Position numbers and translations under genes: made by a program. From positions 131,135,711-131,199,710 of the forward strand of contig CM042694.1 in NCBI GenBank assembly GCA_023614405.1: a stretch of DNA of 64,000 nt, given 5' to 3'. Below are positions 47,802-61,000 of the stretch, one piece after another. The notes under the pieces were generated by a model. That model had not been told where the DNA came from. It saw only the letters and a program-made list of their open reading frames with translations, and did not search any database. The DNA is from Avena insularis. Taxonomy: Eukaryota > Streptophyta > Magnoliopsida > Poales > Poaceae. The stretch's first letter is position 1; each line of letters begins with the position of its first letter.

Positions 47802-50019
47802 ATGGAGAGGCGGGCGAGCAGCGGCAGCAAGCGCGCGTCCCCGCAGGCCGCGCCGCCCAAGGTGGTGGCGGTCCTGGCGGGCCTGCTGGAGCGCGCCGCC
47901 AAGCGCGGCGACGCGGACGGCTCGGCGTCGGCGTCGTTGGCGTTCCGGAGCCCCGGAGGGAGGAAGCCGGAGATCGGCGTGCGGCGGTACGCGGAGCGGA
48001 TATACCGGTACGCCGGGTGCAGCCCGGCCTGCTTCGTGGTCGCCTACGCGTACCTCGACCGCCTCGCCTTAGGCGACGGGGAGGGCGCGACGGGCGTGGC
48101 GGTGGCCGTGGACTCGTACAGCGTGCACCGGCTGCTCATCACCAGCGTCATGGTCGCCGCCAAGTTCATGGACGACATGTGAGTGCCCCTCTGCTCCGAG
48201 TTCCGATCTAGTATCTCACCCGGCCGCGCCCTCCGTCGCGGTCGCGCCTCGGTTCCAGCCCTCGCGCTCGCGCGCCCGGACCTGCGCATTTCTATATTCG
48301 TTTTTTGCTGGTAATAACTCATGGACGCACCGAGGCACGGCACATGCGCTCGCGCGCGCGGCAGAGTTGACCGCCGGCGGGTTCCGTCCATCCGCATGCT
48401 AACCGCGCGCGACTGCATCACCAATCCGTGTCCGTGACTGTGAGGGTCGGTCGATCTGTGGCGCATTACTGGCATGTTACCAAGCGTGAGCAGAGGATGC
48501 GCTCAGTCGAAACGACGACCTGCAGCTGCAGACTGCAGCGCACTTCTCTGAAGCTGAATTCAAGCAGTTGTTTCGGGTTCAGACCGAACGAATCCAATTT
48601 AGATGCTGTTGATCAGGAGACCTGCCCGGAACCATCTGCGTGCTGTGGGCTGTCGGTGTAGAGCTAGAGCCTAGCAGAGTGTGTGTCGGCAGAGTCGAGT
48701 CAACGGTGTACACGCCATTAATGTCGCCACCGAGTCGCATCGTGCGGACTGACACGTCGGGGTCGATTCGAAGGTCTGACGTGGCACCTCTGCCAGTAGG
48801 TCCATCTGTCTGTCTGTGTGGGCTGACTCATGCGGCACCATCCACCCGGTCGATGTGGATCTCACAGCCCTGCATTTTTGGCAGCCAGCCGAGCTGGACT
48901 CCTACAGCAGCCGCCGCCATTTCCCGTCAGATTATTATACTACTCCGAGCTGGAGTACTAGTAGATGAGGACTGTAGTACTCCCTCCGTTCAGAAATATA
49001 AGACATTCTACCTTTGTGAAACGAATGTATCTAAACATCTTTTAGTGTATAGATTCATTCCGAATCTTTACGAACCTATACACTAAAAGATGTCTAGATA
49101 CATTCGATTTACAAAACTAAAACGTCTTATATTTCCGAACGGAGGGAGCAGTACTGTAGTGCTAGGTCACGACGTTGTCCAGCTAAACGTAGAGGATAAA
49201 CAATCAGCCGACGCAATGCGAAGCAGGGTTTATACACCTTATTATCAGTGTTGTTCGGATTGGTATGGTCCAAATAATAGGACCAACGGTAGGTGCACGG
49301 TCGACCCGTCGGCCGGTTGGGGGCGTGCGTCGGTCCAGCTGTGGTCGCTCGGGCGTTGCCCTCCCGAATCAACTCGATTGCTCACCTAACTCGAAACCAC
49401 GCAGCACCAAACACCACTGTCCGCCCCTTAATTAAAAGAAAGTTCGTGCGCTTAACCGCCAATCATGCATAGTTCCATGTTGCTTACATTTTCTTTGATA
49501 TCATATGGTGTAGTACTCTTTACATTTGGCTTTGACGCGCATAGTAGTTTTATAGTTTTAAAATGTGACAATTACTCTTCACGTGAAATTTCCAATAAAA
49601 TGCTTTAGCTTTTCTGTAGCAAAATGCTTATTCAAAACAAATATGCTAATGGAGAACCACGAATATGAGAATGCGAACTAATGACGAACCTTGGAATGGG
49701 TATGTGCAGACACTACAACAATGCCTACTTCGCGCGGGTGGGCGGCGTCGACGTGTCGGAGATGAACGGGCTGGAGCTGGAGTTCCTCTTCGTGCTACGC
49801 TTCCGCCTCAACGTCACCCCGGACGACTTCGCCTCATACTGCGCCACGCTCGAGGGCGAGATGACGACGACCAAGACGCCTACGCCGTTGTCGCCGACGC
49901 CGCCGCTAATGGTCTCGCCGGAGGAGGAAGGGAGCCAGCGCCAGCATGAGCAGAAGGATCCCACGGGCATCGTGACCTTCACGGCTGCTCGAATATCAGT
50001 AGCCGAGATCACACAATGA
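47802..50019 (+). CDS. P/U-type cyclin (PHO80-like), two exons
   Basis: Exon 1 is 47802-48178 and exon 2 is 49710-50019, with a GT-AG intron of ~1.53 kb (donor GTGAGT, acceptor TGCAG, branch-like CTAAT near 49679). They encode 228 residues, normal for plant P-type (U-type) cyclins, which activate cyclin-dependent kinases and are related to yeast PHO80. The cyclin box covers residues ~20-165. It begins [19 protein letters not shown], then [20 protein letters not shown] (58-77), [20 protein letters not shown] (103-122), and [15 protein letters not shown] spanning the splice junction, which confirms the phase-2 intron. [20 protein letters not shown] follows. The N-terminus is short and basic. 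The C-terminal ~65 residues are low in complexity (Thr/Pro, then Glu/Gln). The start has a favourable CCATCCATGG context. I see no disabling mutation, so it is probably functional. Confidence 0.93.
48980..49148. mobile_element. Stowaway MITE in the cyclin intron
   Basis: This 169-bp element has ends CTCCCTCCGTTC / GAACGGAGGGAG and an almost fully self-complementary body that would fold into one long hairpin. The left TA target dinucleotide is intact (48978-48979); the right one reads CA. Stowaway elements often sit in grass introns. Confidence 0.92.
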
Positions 50020-50469
50020 CAATAACCCTCCCGAGGCGTCGGTGGGGCGGGCATGCTTGCGAAATGGGGCGGCATTGCTCGAGTGATTCTTTCATTCCTT
50101 CTTTTTGTTCTTTTCTTTTGATTAGTTTTCCTGTGAGGTGTACCATCAATCCTAGCTTGTTTGTTGTTGAGGTGTAATCGACACTATGTGCATAGCTGAT
50201 TCATTGCAATTGGTTGGATGTGGTTGCTTGTGTGTGTGGATGGGCCAAGGGGGCATCTACCAATATACTAATGCGTCTCTATCGTTCGAGCCATTGATAA
50301 AACTTCCTTTTTTACAATGAAATCTTTTATTGTTTCCATTGCCCGTGAATACTCTCTCTGGGGTAGATAAATTTGAGTAGTATATTATGTTGGAAGTTGG
50401 ACTTTTAACTTTAGTTGTGTTGGAAGTAGATAAAACTATACAAAAGTTAAATAAAAGTAGATAAAACTA
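50020..50469 (+). other. 3' flank of the cyclin gene
   Basis: This should contain the 3' UTR. No canonical AATAAA stands out close to the stop. No repeat was recognised. Confidence 0.4.
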
Positions 50470-50735
50470 CCTCTACACTCCCAACAACAATAACAACAAC
50501 AACAACAAAGCCTTTTGTCCCAATCAAGTTGGGGTAGGCTATATATAAAACCCAAACGGAAATTAGATAAAAGTGCAAGTCAAGTAGAAAACGGTGAAAA
50601 GTGCAAGTCACATAAAAACTAGTGAAAAAAGCAAGTAGAAAGGAACAAAAAAAGTAAATCAAGGTTCGGGCACATGGATTGCTGATTCCATGCAGTCCTA
50701 TCAAAAAACAAATCTCTAATGACATTCCAGTCGTG
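50470..50735 (-). mobile_element. RTE-type LINE 3' end fragment, minus strand
   Basis: Read leftward, the sequence encodes DWNVIRDLFFDRTAWN, then after a frame change SAIHVPEP, the last residues of grass RTE-clade reverse transcriptases. The characteristic CCTACCCCAACTTG follows, then a tail of GTTGTTGTTG repeats at ~50480-50510. It is 5' truncated, as usual for LINE copies. Confidence 0.65.
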
Positions 50736-51990
50736 CTGAGCTCCGCGCCCACCCTGAAAAAACCCATTTTACCCCCATGCGGCGACGCCTTCGCCGCACC
50801 GGGGATCCCTCCCTCCCGGCGCTTGACCCCGGTCCTCTCCCTCTCTCCCTCCTCCTCCGCACCGAAGGCACCGCCAGGAAAAGCCCGTGTAGTGTGGCGG
50901 CGGCGGGGTACCTGCTGGTTACAGTCAGGTGTGGCGGCAGCGCACGCTGCTCCACCATCGGGTGCGGGGATACCGGGAAAGAAGAGCGACGACGGCAGGC
51001 GGGCAGATGCGAAAGGGCGGTTTGGGCCTGATCTGGACCCGTTTGGGCCTAGAGGATCCTGAGCCCCTTCTCTAGTTCCGTTTTGCGCGTGGCATCGATG
51101 GCTTGCTGCTCTGCTCGCATCTCGAGGGAGCCAGGGCGGCGGCCCTAGGCAGGGCGGTGTCAACCTACTCCTTCCGTCGAAGGTGGGCAGCGAGATATGG
51201 TGGATCCCGGGATCCCATGCTTTGCACAATAATTACTGTGAGCGGTCCTAGGGTTCCTCCTCCCACCATTGAAGACTATCCGGATGCATGTCCTTTTCGA
51301 TTCGGTTGCGGTGGCGTGTTCCGGAAGGCTCCGCCGACGACCTCCATTGGGCGACACATGGCTGGAGTTTGCTGGATTGGGAGATTCAGTCGTGCGCACC
51401 CGTGGTTTACTCTGGCCATTTGGTTTTAGAGGGAGCTCTTCGAAGCTCTACTCGCTGTTAATATCATGGGGCATGTTCTTGTTCCATGGTGCTGGCGGAG
51501 AAGGTCATGGAAGCCGAGATCTGAGGACTAGTAATGGTGGTTCAAAGCTTTGTGGCGATGAGGAATTGGCTTGGTGTTTCTTGACTTGGAGGAGCGGCTT
51601 GCAAGTGGGGGCGATTGCATAGGAGAAGTTCAAAGTCTTGTTTTTTAGGCTGAAAATCCAAGGTCTGGCCTTCATTGGTTGTATCCCGCAATAGTCTTGT
51701 TTAAGGCATTGTTTTGAGAGCGAGGACTTTCTTTAGGGTGAAAACCTAAGATCTATGATCGGGCAACGACAGCGCTTGCACTGTTCCCTTCTCGGAGGCG
51801 TCGCTTTTTGGAGAAGTTAGACTTCCGGTGTTGTCCTGGTGGTGTTAGTGTTGCTGTTACAAGGAATAAATTATTGTAGCAGGGCTTCTGTAATTTCTCT
51901 TCCTTTTTTAGATGTGTGCATCCGTATTGCCGCTAGGATGATGCGTTATTGCAGAGGCTAGGTATAATAGGTATCTTCACTATTAATATA
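50736..51990 (+). other. GC-rich to T-rich sequence, probably LINE untranslated regions
   Basis: The GC-rich part (50750-51150) has CTCCCTC runs. The later part (51500-51990) resembles untranslated regions I associate with Triticeae LINEs, ending near ATGATGCGTTATTGCAGAGG and TATTAATATA. No protein motif was found in any frame despite some long frames in the GC-rich part. The identification is tentative. Confidence 0.4.
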
Positions 51991-53702
51991 TGAAGGGAAT
52001 ATGCCCGAGAGGCAATAATAAAGTGGTTATTATCTTATTCCATGTTTATGATAAATGTTTATTTTGCATGCTATAATTGTATTAATTGGAAACGTTAATA
52101 CATGTGTGTTTAATAAACAAAATACAAAGTTCCTAGTAATGCCTCTCATATAAACTAGCTCGTTGATTAACAAGATGATCAAGGTTTCCTGATCATGGAC
52201 ATTGGATGTTGTTAATAACGAGGTCACAACATTGGTAGAATGATGTGATGAACATTCATCCAAAGTATAGCATTACAATCAGAGTCATTATGTTTATATT
52301 GCTATAACATCATACGAAGTAATCTTAGTCTTTAGACCATGAGATCATGTTAATTGCTAACACCGGAAGAGTATCTTGATAACATCAAACGTCACACCAT
52401 AACATGGTGACTATAAAGGTGGGTTCAGTGCTACGAAGGTGTTATGTTGAGGCTCATGGATCAAGAGTGGGATTTGTCCATCCCGATGACGGATAGATAT
52501 ACTTTGGGCCCTCTCGGTGATATCACATTGAAATAGCTTGCAAGCAAGTGATGTGATCACTAGAATGTTATATCACGGGAACAAGAAAAGAGTGCATGTC
52601 GGTAACGAGATCAAACTGGGTATTTGGATGCCAATGACCGAATCTCGAACATGTAATATATCGCGAGACAAAGGGATTTAGTTATGACATTAAAGGTTCA
52701 CACGATCACAAAAGTCATCGTTGAATATGTGGGACTCAGTATGGATCTCCAGGTCCCGCTGCTGATTATTGATCGGAGAGGGGTCTCGATCATGTCTGCA
52801 TTATTCGCGAACCGTAGAGTGACACACTTAAGGGATACCGACACCATTTGGAGCAAATATGTTTCAGATAAAGATTTAAGAAAGCGCTGGAATTATTTCA
52901 ATAGACACCAAAACTGTTTCGGGTGAAATTGCTGAAATTGGTTCTGCATGAAATATTGAAATGTTGAAGGGGGTTTTATGTGAATGTTTGTTAATTAAAG
53001 TAATTAACAAAATTCTGAATAAAAATAATAAAAGAGTTGTATTAAATGAGAGAGCATTAAATTTAGAGAAATTTAATGCATTTAAAGTGGAGACTTTAAA
53101 AGAGAATGTGAAGGGGCATTTTAATGTGGAGGGGGTTACCACCACATGAATGGGGGAGGTGAAGGGACACCCTCCATGGGCGCCGGCCATGGGAGTGGTA
53201 CCCTCCCCTCCTCCTATAAAAGGCCCTCCTCTCACACATTCATACTCACACCTCCTCGTGAAGGATCTCTCTCCTCTAGTATTATTCTCCCATGGTCTCG
53301 GATTAGCGAGATACATGTTCCTGGTGGCTTTATCTGGAAAGGAGTTGCTGCTTCCGCTGCTTTGCTGAAGCGAGGGATGGAGGTTGTTGGGGTACCGGAC
53401 GTGTGTGTGATCAAGGATGCACCGCTGCTTTGCGGTGCTGGACTTGGTGGTGCTGGACTTGCTGGAGCTGGATCTGAAGGACGTGCTCGAGCCGGACCTG
53501 CTGGACTTCATCACGATCTTAAGATCGCCAAGTGTACGACTATATTATCCACGAGTTCCAACTTGTTAACAAAGCTTTGTTGTCTTCAAGGGTAAGTTCT
53601 CCATGGATGTATATCCACCCGTTGCTTGTATCTAGTAGATAGATATTGGCGTATAGTTCCCATTGTAGGAATTTTTTTGTTTTCTATGCTGCGAACCCAA
53701 CA
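51991..53702 (+). repeat. 5' LTR of Copia F
   Basis: This 1712-bp LTR starts TGAAGG and ends CCAACA. A TATA-like CTATAAAAG lies near 53214. It is similar in type to the LTRs of G but clearly diverged from them. Confidence 0.88.
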
Positions 53703-53703
53703 G

Positions 53704-53716
53704 TGGTATTAGAGCC
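53704..53716 (+). other. Primer-binding site of Copia F
   Basis: TGGTATTAGAGCC follows the LTR by one base, with one mismatch (C to T) to the initiator-Met tRNA complement. Confidence 0.8.
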
Positions 53717-54267
53717 TGATCTATGCGTAGGTGCTTTGCACGGGTAGTACACATATGTTTATATGTGGGCAATGATGATCATGTTATTGCTTCTTTCATA
53801 TATTTTGGATATTGGTGGCATAGTAGGATGAAGCGGCCCGAACCAACCTTACATGTCATCGTACATGAGACCGGTTCCACGACTAACATGCAACTTGTTT
53901 TGCATAAGTGGCTGGCGGGTGTCTGTCTCTCCTACTATAGTCAATATCTGATTTACAACGAGTTGCTAATAACTTGGTTATCCTCGTTGTGGTTCCATGT
54001 TCGTAGGTAAGAACAGTTCTATCTCCGAAAGCCCTAAGCCACGTAAAACTTGCAATTGATAAATTAGAGGCGTCTAGTTTATATCGTTGCTAGGCTAGTA
54101 TCTTGATATGGTATTGTTGTAAGTAGATGTATGATAGATACTCTTATAACACACTCAACCTGTAAGTTCCATAGACCTTGGCCTTACACACAAAGGAATG
54201 ATAGAGATCATACCACGATGCATATGATGGTGATCAAATGCATGGACCATATCATTCCACTTTACAC
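53717..54267 (+). other. Untranslated leader of Copia F (part 1)
   Basis: It is collinear with the leader of G (56955-57500) and ends at the TACAC target site used by G. No ORF of note. Confidence 0.75.
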
Positions 54268-56941
54268 TGAAGGAAATATGCCCTGAGAGGCAATAATAAA
54301 GTTGTTATTATATATTCCTTATACATGATAGATGTTTATTTTACATGCTAGAAATGTATTGATTCAGAAACATCAATACATGTGTGTTTAATAAACAAAA
54401 AGGGTTCCTAGTCATGCCTCTCTTATAGACTAGCTTGTTGATTAACAGAATGGTCAAGGTTTCCTGATCATGGACATTGGATGTTGTTAATAACAAGGTC
54501 ACACCATTGGTGGAATGATGTGATGAACATTCATCCGAAGTATAGCATTACGATCAAGTCATTATGTTTATATTGCTATAACATCATACGAAGTAATCTT
54601 TATCCTTAGACCATGAGATCATGTTAATTGCTAACACCGGAAGAGTATCTTGATAACATCAAACGTCACACCGTAACAGGGTGACTATAAAGATGGGTTC
54701 AGTACTATGAAGGTGTTATGTTGAGGCTCATGGATCAAGAGTGGAATTTGTCAATCCAGATGACGGATAGATATACTCTGGGCCCTCTCGGTGATATCAC
54801 ATTAGGATAGCTTGTAAGCAAGTGATGTGATCACTAGAATGTTATATCACGGGAACAAGAAAAGAGTGCATGTCAGAATCTAGATCAAACTAGGTATGGA
54901 GATATCGATGATCGAATCTCGGACATGTAATATATCGAGAGACAAAGGGATTTAGTTACAAGCGTTAAAGGTTCTCACGATCACAGGAGTCATCGTTGAA
55001 TGTGTAGGAGTCAGTACGGATCTCGTGTCCCTGCTGATTATTGATCGAGAAGGGTCTCGATCATGTATGTATTATTCGTGAACAAGGGTGGCACACTTAA
55101 AAGTTATCGGACACCATTTTGGAGCACATATGTTTCAGACGAAAGAATTGCAAAGCGCAGGAATTGTTTCAATAGAAACCGGAAATTGTTTCGGGTGAAA
55201 TTGCAGAAGGTGGTTCTGCATGTGATATTGAAATATTGCAAGGGGCTATATGTGAATGTTTGTTAATTAAAGTAATTAACAAAATTCTGAATAATTTTAA
55301 TAAAAAGAGTTTTATTAAATGAGATAGCATTAAATTTGGAGAAATTTAATGTATTTAAAGTGGAGACTTTAAAAGGGAATGTGAAGAGGCATTTTAATGT
55401 GGAGGGGTTACCACCACATGAATGGTGGAGGTGAGGGGTCACCCCCCCATGCGCCGGCCATGGAGAGAGGAGGCACCCCCTCCTCCTATAAAAGGCCACC
55501 CATTCCCTCCTTCATCCTCACACCTCCTTGTGAAGGATCTCTCTCTTCCTCTAGAATTATTCCCCCATGGTCTCAGATTAGCGAGATACATGTTCCCGGT
55601 GGCATTTCGTCTGGAAGGAGTTGCTGCTTCCACTGGATCGCTGGAGCGAGGAGGTGGAGGTTGTCCAGTGGCTTGAACGTGTGTGCGAGTGCGGATGCGC
55701 TGCTGAGTTGCGGCGCTCGGACTTCCTCACGATCTTGAGATCGGCAAGTGTACGACTATATCCATCAAGAGTGGAATTTGTCAATCCAGATGACGGATAG
55801 ATATACTCTGGGCCCTCTCGGTGATATCACATTAGGATAGCTTGTAAGCAAGTGATGTGATCACTAGAATGTTATATCACGGGAACAAGAAAAGAGTGCA
55901 TGTCGGTAACAAGATCAAACTAGGTATGGAGATATCGATGATCGAATCTCGGACATGTAATATATCGAGAGACAAAGGGATTTAGTTACAAGCGTTAAAG
56001 GTTCTCACGATCACAGGAGTCATCGTTGAATGTGTAGGAGTCAGTACGGATCTCCAGGTCCCGCTGCTGATTATTGATCGGAGAAGGGTCTCGATCATGT
56101 ATGTATTATTCGTGAACCGTAGGGTGGCACACTTAAAAGTTATCGGACACCATTTTGGAGCACATATGTTTCAGACGAAAGAATTGCAAAGCGCAGGAAT
56201 TGTTTCAATAGAAACCGGAAATTGTTTCGGGTGAAATTGCAGAAGGTGGTTCTGCATGTGATATTGAAATATTGCAAGGGGCTATATGTGAATGTTTGTT
56301 AATTAAAGTAATTAACAAAATTCTGAATAATTTTAATAAAAAGAGTTTTATTAAATGAGATAGCATTAAATTTGGAGAAATTTAATGTATTTAAAGTGGA
56401 GACTTTAAAAGGGAATGTGAAGAGGCATTTTAATGTGGAGGGGTTACCACCACATGAATGGTGGAGGTGAGGGGTCACCCCCCCATGCGCCGGCCATGGA
56501 GAGAGGAGGCACCCCCTCCTCCTATAAAAGGCCACCCATTCCCTCCTTCATCCTCACACCTCCTTGTGAAGGATCTCTCTTCCTCTAGAATTATTCCCCC
56601 ATGGTCTCAGATTAGCGAGATACATGTTCCGGTGGCATTTCGTGCTGAAGGAGTTCTGCTTCCTTGGATCGCTGGAGCGAGGAGGTGGAGGTTGTCCAGT
56701 GGCTTGAGCGTGTGTGCGAGTGCGGATCTTGCTGAGTTGCGGCGCTCGGACTTCCTCACGATCTTGAGATCGGCAAGTGTCGACTATATCAACCATGAGT
56801 TCCTACTAGCTAACAAAGCTCGTTGTCTCACGGTAAGTTCTCGTTGGATGTATGTCCACCCGTTGCTTTGTACCTAGTAGATAGATCTTGGCGTGTAGTT
56901 CACAGTAGGAAATTTTTGTTTTCTATGTTGCAGACCCAACG
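54268..56941 (+). repeat. 5' LTR of Copia G, with internal tandem duplication
   Basis: It starts TGAAGG. The second half of the LTR, including the TATA-like CTATAAAAG region, occurs twice (near 55487 and 56523). Removing one unit gives ~1644 bp, close to the 3' LTR. Confidence 0.92.
54734..56790 (+). repeat. ~1030-bp tandem duplication inside the 5' LTR of G
   Basis: Unit 1 is 54734-55763 and unit 2 is 55764-56790. The junction GACTATATCC/ATCAAGAG joins the leader-proximal part of the LTR back to its middle. The units are nearly identical, and most differences are short indel clusters. Confidence 0.9.
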
Positions 56942-56942
56942 G

Positions 56943-56953
56943 TGGTATCGAGC
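56943..56953 (+). other. Damaged primer-binding site of Copia G
   Basis: TGGTATCGAGC is the standard site with one base lost, leaving TATCGAG for TATCAGAG. Confidence 0.75.
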
Positions 56954-58001
56954 ACGATCTATGCGTAGGTGCTTTGCACGGGTAGTACACATATGGTTGA
57001 TATGTGGGCGATGATGATCATGTTATTGCATCTTCTATGTATTTTGGATATTGGTGGCATAGTGGGATGAAGCGGCCCGGACCAACCTTACATGTCATCG
57101 TACATGAGACCGGTTCCACGACTGACATGCAACTTGTTTTGCATAAGTGGCTGGCGGGTGTCTGTCTCTCCTACTATAGTCGATTCGATTTACAATGAGT
57201 TGCTAATAACTTAGTTATCCTCGTTGTGGTTCATGTTCGTAGGTAAGAACGGTTCTATCTCCGAAAGCCCTAAGCCACGTAAAACTTGCAATTGATAAAT
57301 TAGAGGCGTCTAGTTTAGATCGTTGCTGGGCTAGTGTATTGATATGGTATTGTTGTAAGTAGATGTATGGTGGATACTCTTACAACACACTCAACATGTA
57401 AGTTCCATAGACCTTGGCCTTACACACAAAGGAATGATAGAGATCATACCATGATGCAAGTGATAGAGATCAAATGCATGGACCATATCATCTCACTTTA
57501 CACATTAGATGTTAGCATCTTATACTGCTAGTTTGGCGTGTTTGATAGCATTATAAGATGATCCCTCTTTTAGATATCAAGATAAAAATGTGTTCTTCCT
57601 TGAGTATGCACCGTTCTATGGATCGTGTTTCGAGACATCACGTGATGATCGGGTGTACTCGAATCTACGCTTTCATAGGAACAGGTGTAAGACAGTTTTA
57701 CACACGCGAATACTAAGGTTCTTACTTGGCGAGCCTAGCATGTACAGACATGGCCTCGGAACACGAACCGAAAGGTTAAGCATGAGTCATATGGTTGATA
57801 TGATGCCCATATAGATGCTCGCCTTTGAAGCTATATCAACTCACGTGATGATCGGACTTGGTATAGTGGATTTGGTTCATGTAATCACCAAAAGGACACG
57901 AGGGATGTCGTTTTTGAGTGGGAGTTCATTAGTAATTTGGATTAGTTGAACTCAATCTATCATAAACTTAGTCTAAATAAACTTTACAAATTCTGTTGTA
58001 T

Positions 58002-61000
58002 ATGGCACCACCTGCTTTTAATTTCAATGTGTTCATGGAGAAAGAGAAACTTGCTGTGAATGGTAGCAACTTCACCAACTGGGCTATGAATTTGAGGATT
58101 CTCCTCACTGCTGCACAAAAGCAATATGTGCTAGATGTGCCGCTAGGCCCCCCACCAGCTCCTGATGCCCCTGACGAGGAAAAGAATGTCTATGTGACTC
58201 GTCAGAGGACCTAACTTAGTTCATTGCGGCATCTTGTATGGGCTAGAGCGAACTTGAGCGTTTCGAAAATGGCAATGCCTTTGATACCATGGGAGAATTG
58301 AAAATATTTTTCGATACCCATGCTGCCGTAGAGAGTTATAATGCTACAGAAAAGTTCTTTAGCTGCATGATGGAGGAAAACAACTCCGTTAGTGAGCACG
58401 TACTCAAAATGTCTAGGTACGCCGATAAGCTTGTGTCCTTGGGAATAACGATTCCCATTGACTTAGGATACATCGTGTTCTCCAATCTCTGCCACCTAGC
58501 TACAAGAGCTTCGTGATGAACTATAATATGTAGAGCATGAAGAAGTCTCTTCCCGAGCTTCTGTCAATGCTTAAGACTGCAGAAGTGGAGATTAGGAAAG
58601 AACATCAAGTGTTGATGATCAATAGGACCACCGGTTTCAAGAAGGACAAGAAAGGCAAGCACAAGGGAAAGAAGGGTGGCAAGTCTGCTGCCACGCCTAA
58701 AAAGAAACCCCGGGCTGGCCCTAAGTCTGACACCGAGTGCTACTATTTCAAGGGGTCGCCATTGAAGCGCTTGCCCCAAGTATTTGGCGGACGAAGTCCA
58801 AGAAGGCAAACAAAGGTATATGTGATATACATGTTATTGATGTGTACTTGACTAGTACTGCATAGCACACAGGTATTTGATACCGGATCAGTTGCTAATA
58901 TATGTAACTCGGTTCAGGGGCTACGGAACAAGCGACAACTAGCAAGGGGTGAGGTCAGGATGCGGGTCGGCAATGGATCAAGAGTTGATGTGATCGCCGT
59001 CGGGATGCTACCTCTCCATTTGCCATCGGGATTAGATATAAACCTAAATAATTGTTATTTGGTGCCTGCAGCAGTGCATGAACATTGTATCTGGATCGTG
59101 TTTGATGCAAAGTGTTCATTCCTTTAAATCTGAAAACAATGGTTGTTCGATTTATAAGAATGATATCTTTTATGGTCATGCACCTATGTTGAATGGTTTA
59201 TTTCTATTGGATCTCGATAGTAATATTACGCACATTCATAATGTTAATGCTAAAAAGATTAAACTTGATGATGATATGTCTACATATATGTGGCACTGCC
59301 GTCTAGGTCATATTGGCATTAAACGCATGAAGAAACTCCATTCCGATGGACTTTTGAAATCACTTGATTTTGAATCATTTGATACATGTGAGCCATGCCT
59401 TATGGGCAAGATGACTAGAACGCCGTTTTCCGTTTCAATGGAACGGGCAACAGATCTATTGGAAATCATACATACTGATGTGTGTGGACCAATGAGTGTG
59501 TTTCACGTGAGGTGGATATCGTTATTTTGTTACTTTCACGGATGATTTGAGTAGATATGGGTATATCTATTTGATGAAACACAAGTCTGAAACTTTTGAA
59601 AAGTTCAAGGAATTTCAGAATGAAGTGGAAAATCATCGTAATAGAAAGATCAAGTTTCTATGGTCTGACCGTGGAGGAGGGTATCTAAGTTACGAGTTTA
59701 GCACACACATGAAAGAGTGTGGAATAGTTTCACAACTCATGCCTGCCGGAACACCACAACGTAATGGTGTGTCGGAACGTCGTAATCGTACCTTATTGGA
59801 TATGGTTCGATCTATGATGTCTCTGACTGACTTACCTCTGTCATTTTGGGGTTATGCACTGGAAACAGCTGCATTCACTTTAAATCGGGCACCATATAAA
59901 TCCGTTGAAATGACACCATATGAATTATGGTTTGGAAACAAACCTAAGCTATCATTTCTTAAGGTTTGGGGATGTGATGTTTATGTGAAGAAACTTCAAC
60001 CGGATAAACTCGAACCCAAAGCAGAAAAAATGCGTCTTCATAGGATACCCTAAGGAAACAATTGGGTATACCTTCTATCACAAATCCGAGGGCAAGGTTT
60101 TTGTTGCCAAGAATGGATCCTTTCTTGAGAAGGAGTTTCTCGTGAAAGGTGTGAGTAGTCGGAAGGTAGAACTCGAAGAGGTTATTGAACCTTCTCTTCA
60201 TGGAATGGTGAGTGGCGCAGCACCAGAAGTTGTTTTGGAGTTTACTTCACCTGATGAAGAGAGAGCTAATGATAATGATCATGAAACTCCGAAAGAGGAC
60301 ACTACCGAACCTCGCAGGTCAAGCAGGACATGTGCAGCTCCTGAACTGTACGGCAATCCTGTTGTGAATTTCATGGTTGATGAAATGGATGACCCTGTGA
60401 CGTATGAAGAAGCGATGATGAGCCCGGATTCCAACAAATGGCTAGAATCCATGAAATCCGAGATGGAATCCATGTATGAGAACCAAGTTTGGAACTTGGT
60501 GGACTTACCTCACGACCGAAAGGCCGTTGAGAATAAATGGATTTTCAAAAGGAAAACTGATGCTGATGGTAATGTGACCATCTATAAGGCTCGACTTGTC
60601 GCAAAGGGGTTTCGACAAAGGGGTTTCGACAAATTCAAGGAGTTGACTATGATGAGACATTCTCTCCCGTAGCGATGCTTAAATCGGTTAGGATTATGTT
60701 AGCAATTGCTGCATATTTCGATTATGAAATATGGCAGATGGATGTCAAAACTGCGTTCCTCAATGGTAAGATTGAAGAAGAGTTGTATATGATACAACCT
60801 AAGGGTTTTGTCGATCCTAAGGATGCTAATAAGGTGTGCAAACTTCAGCGATCCATCTATGGACTAAAGCAAGCATCACGAAGTTGGAATCTCCGCTTTG
60901 ATGAGGTGATCAAAGAGTTTGGATTTGTCCAAACTTATGGAGAGGCTTGTATTTACAAGAAAGTGAGTGGGAGCAATGTGGCATTTCTGATATTATATGT

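Noticed and set aside
47548..48072. 174-codon plus-strand frame rich in Arg/Pro/Ala
   Set aside because: It overlaps exon 1 of the cyclin gene in another frame and is an artefact of GC-rich codons.
48640..49086. 148-codon frame in the cyclin intron
   Set aside because: It runs into the Stowaway MITE and has no recognisable domain; the flanking exons splice cleanly around it.
50447..51229. 260-codon minus-strand reading frame
   Set aside because: It runs through the RTE LINE tail (GTTGTT repeats read as poly-Val) and a GC-rich region; it has no domain and is best seen as chance.
53146..53595. Frames of 95-150 codons in the F and G LTRs (also 55397-55738, 56458-56877)
   Set aside because: They are located in LTR promoter/leader sequence, differ between copies by frameshifts, and have no homologous domain.
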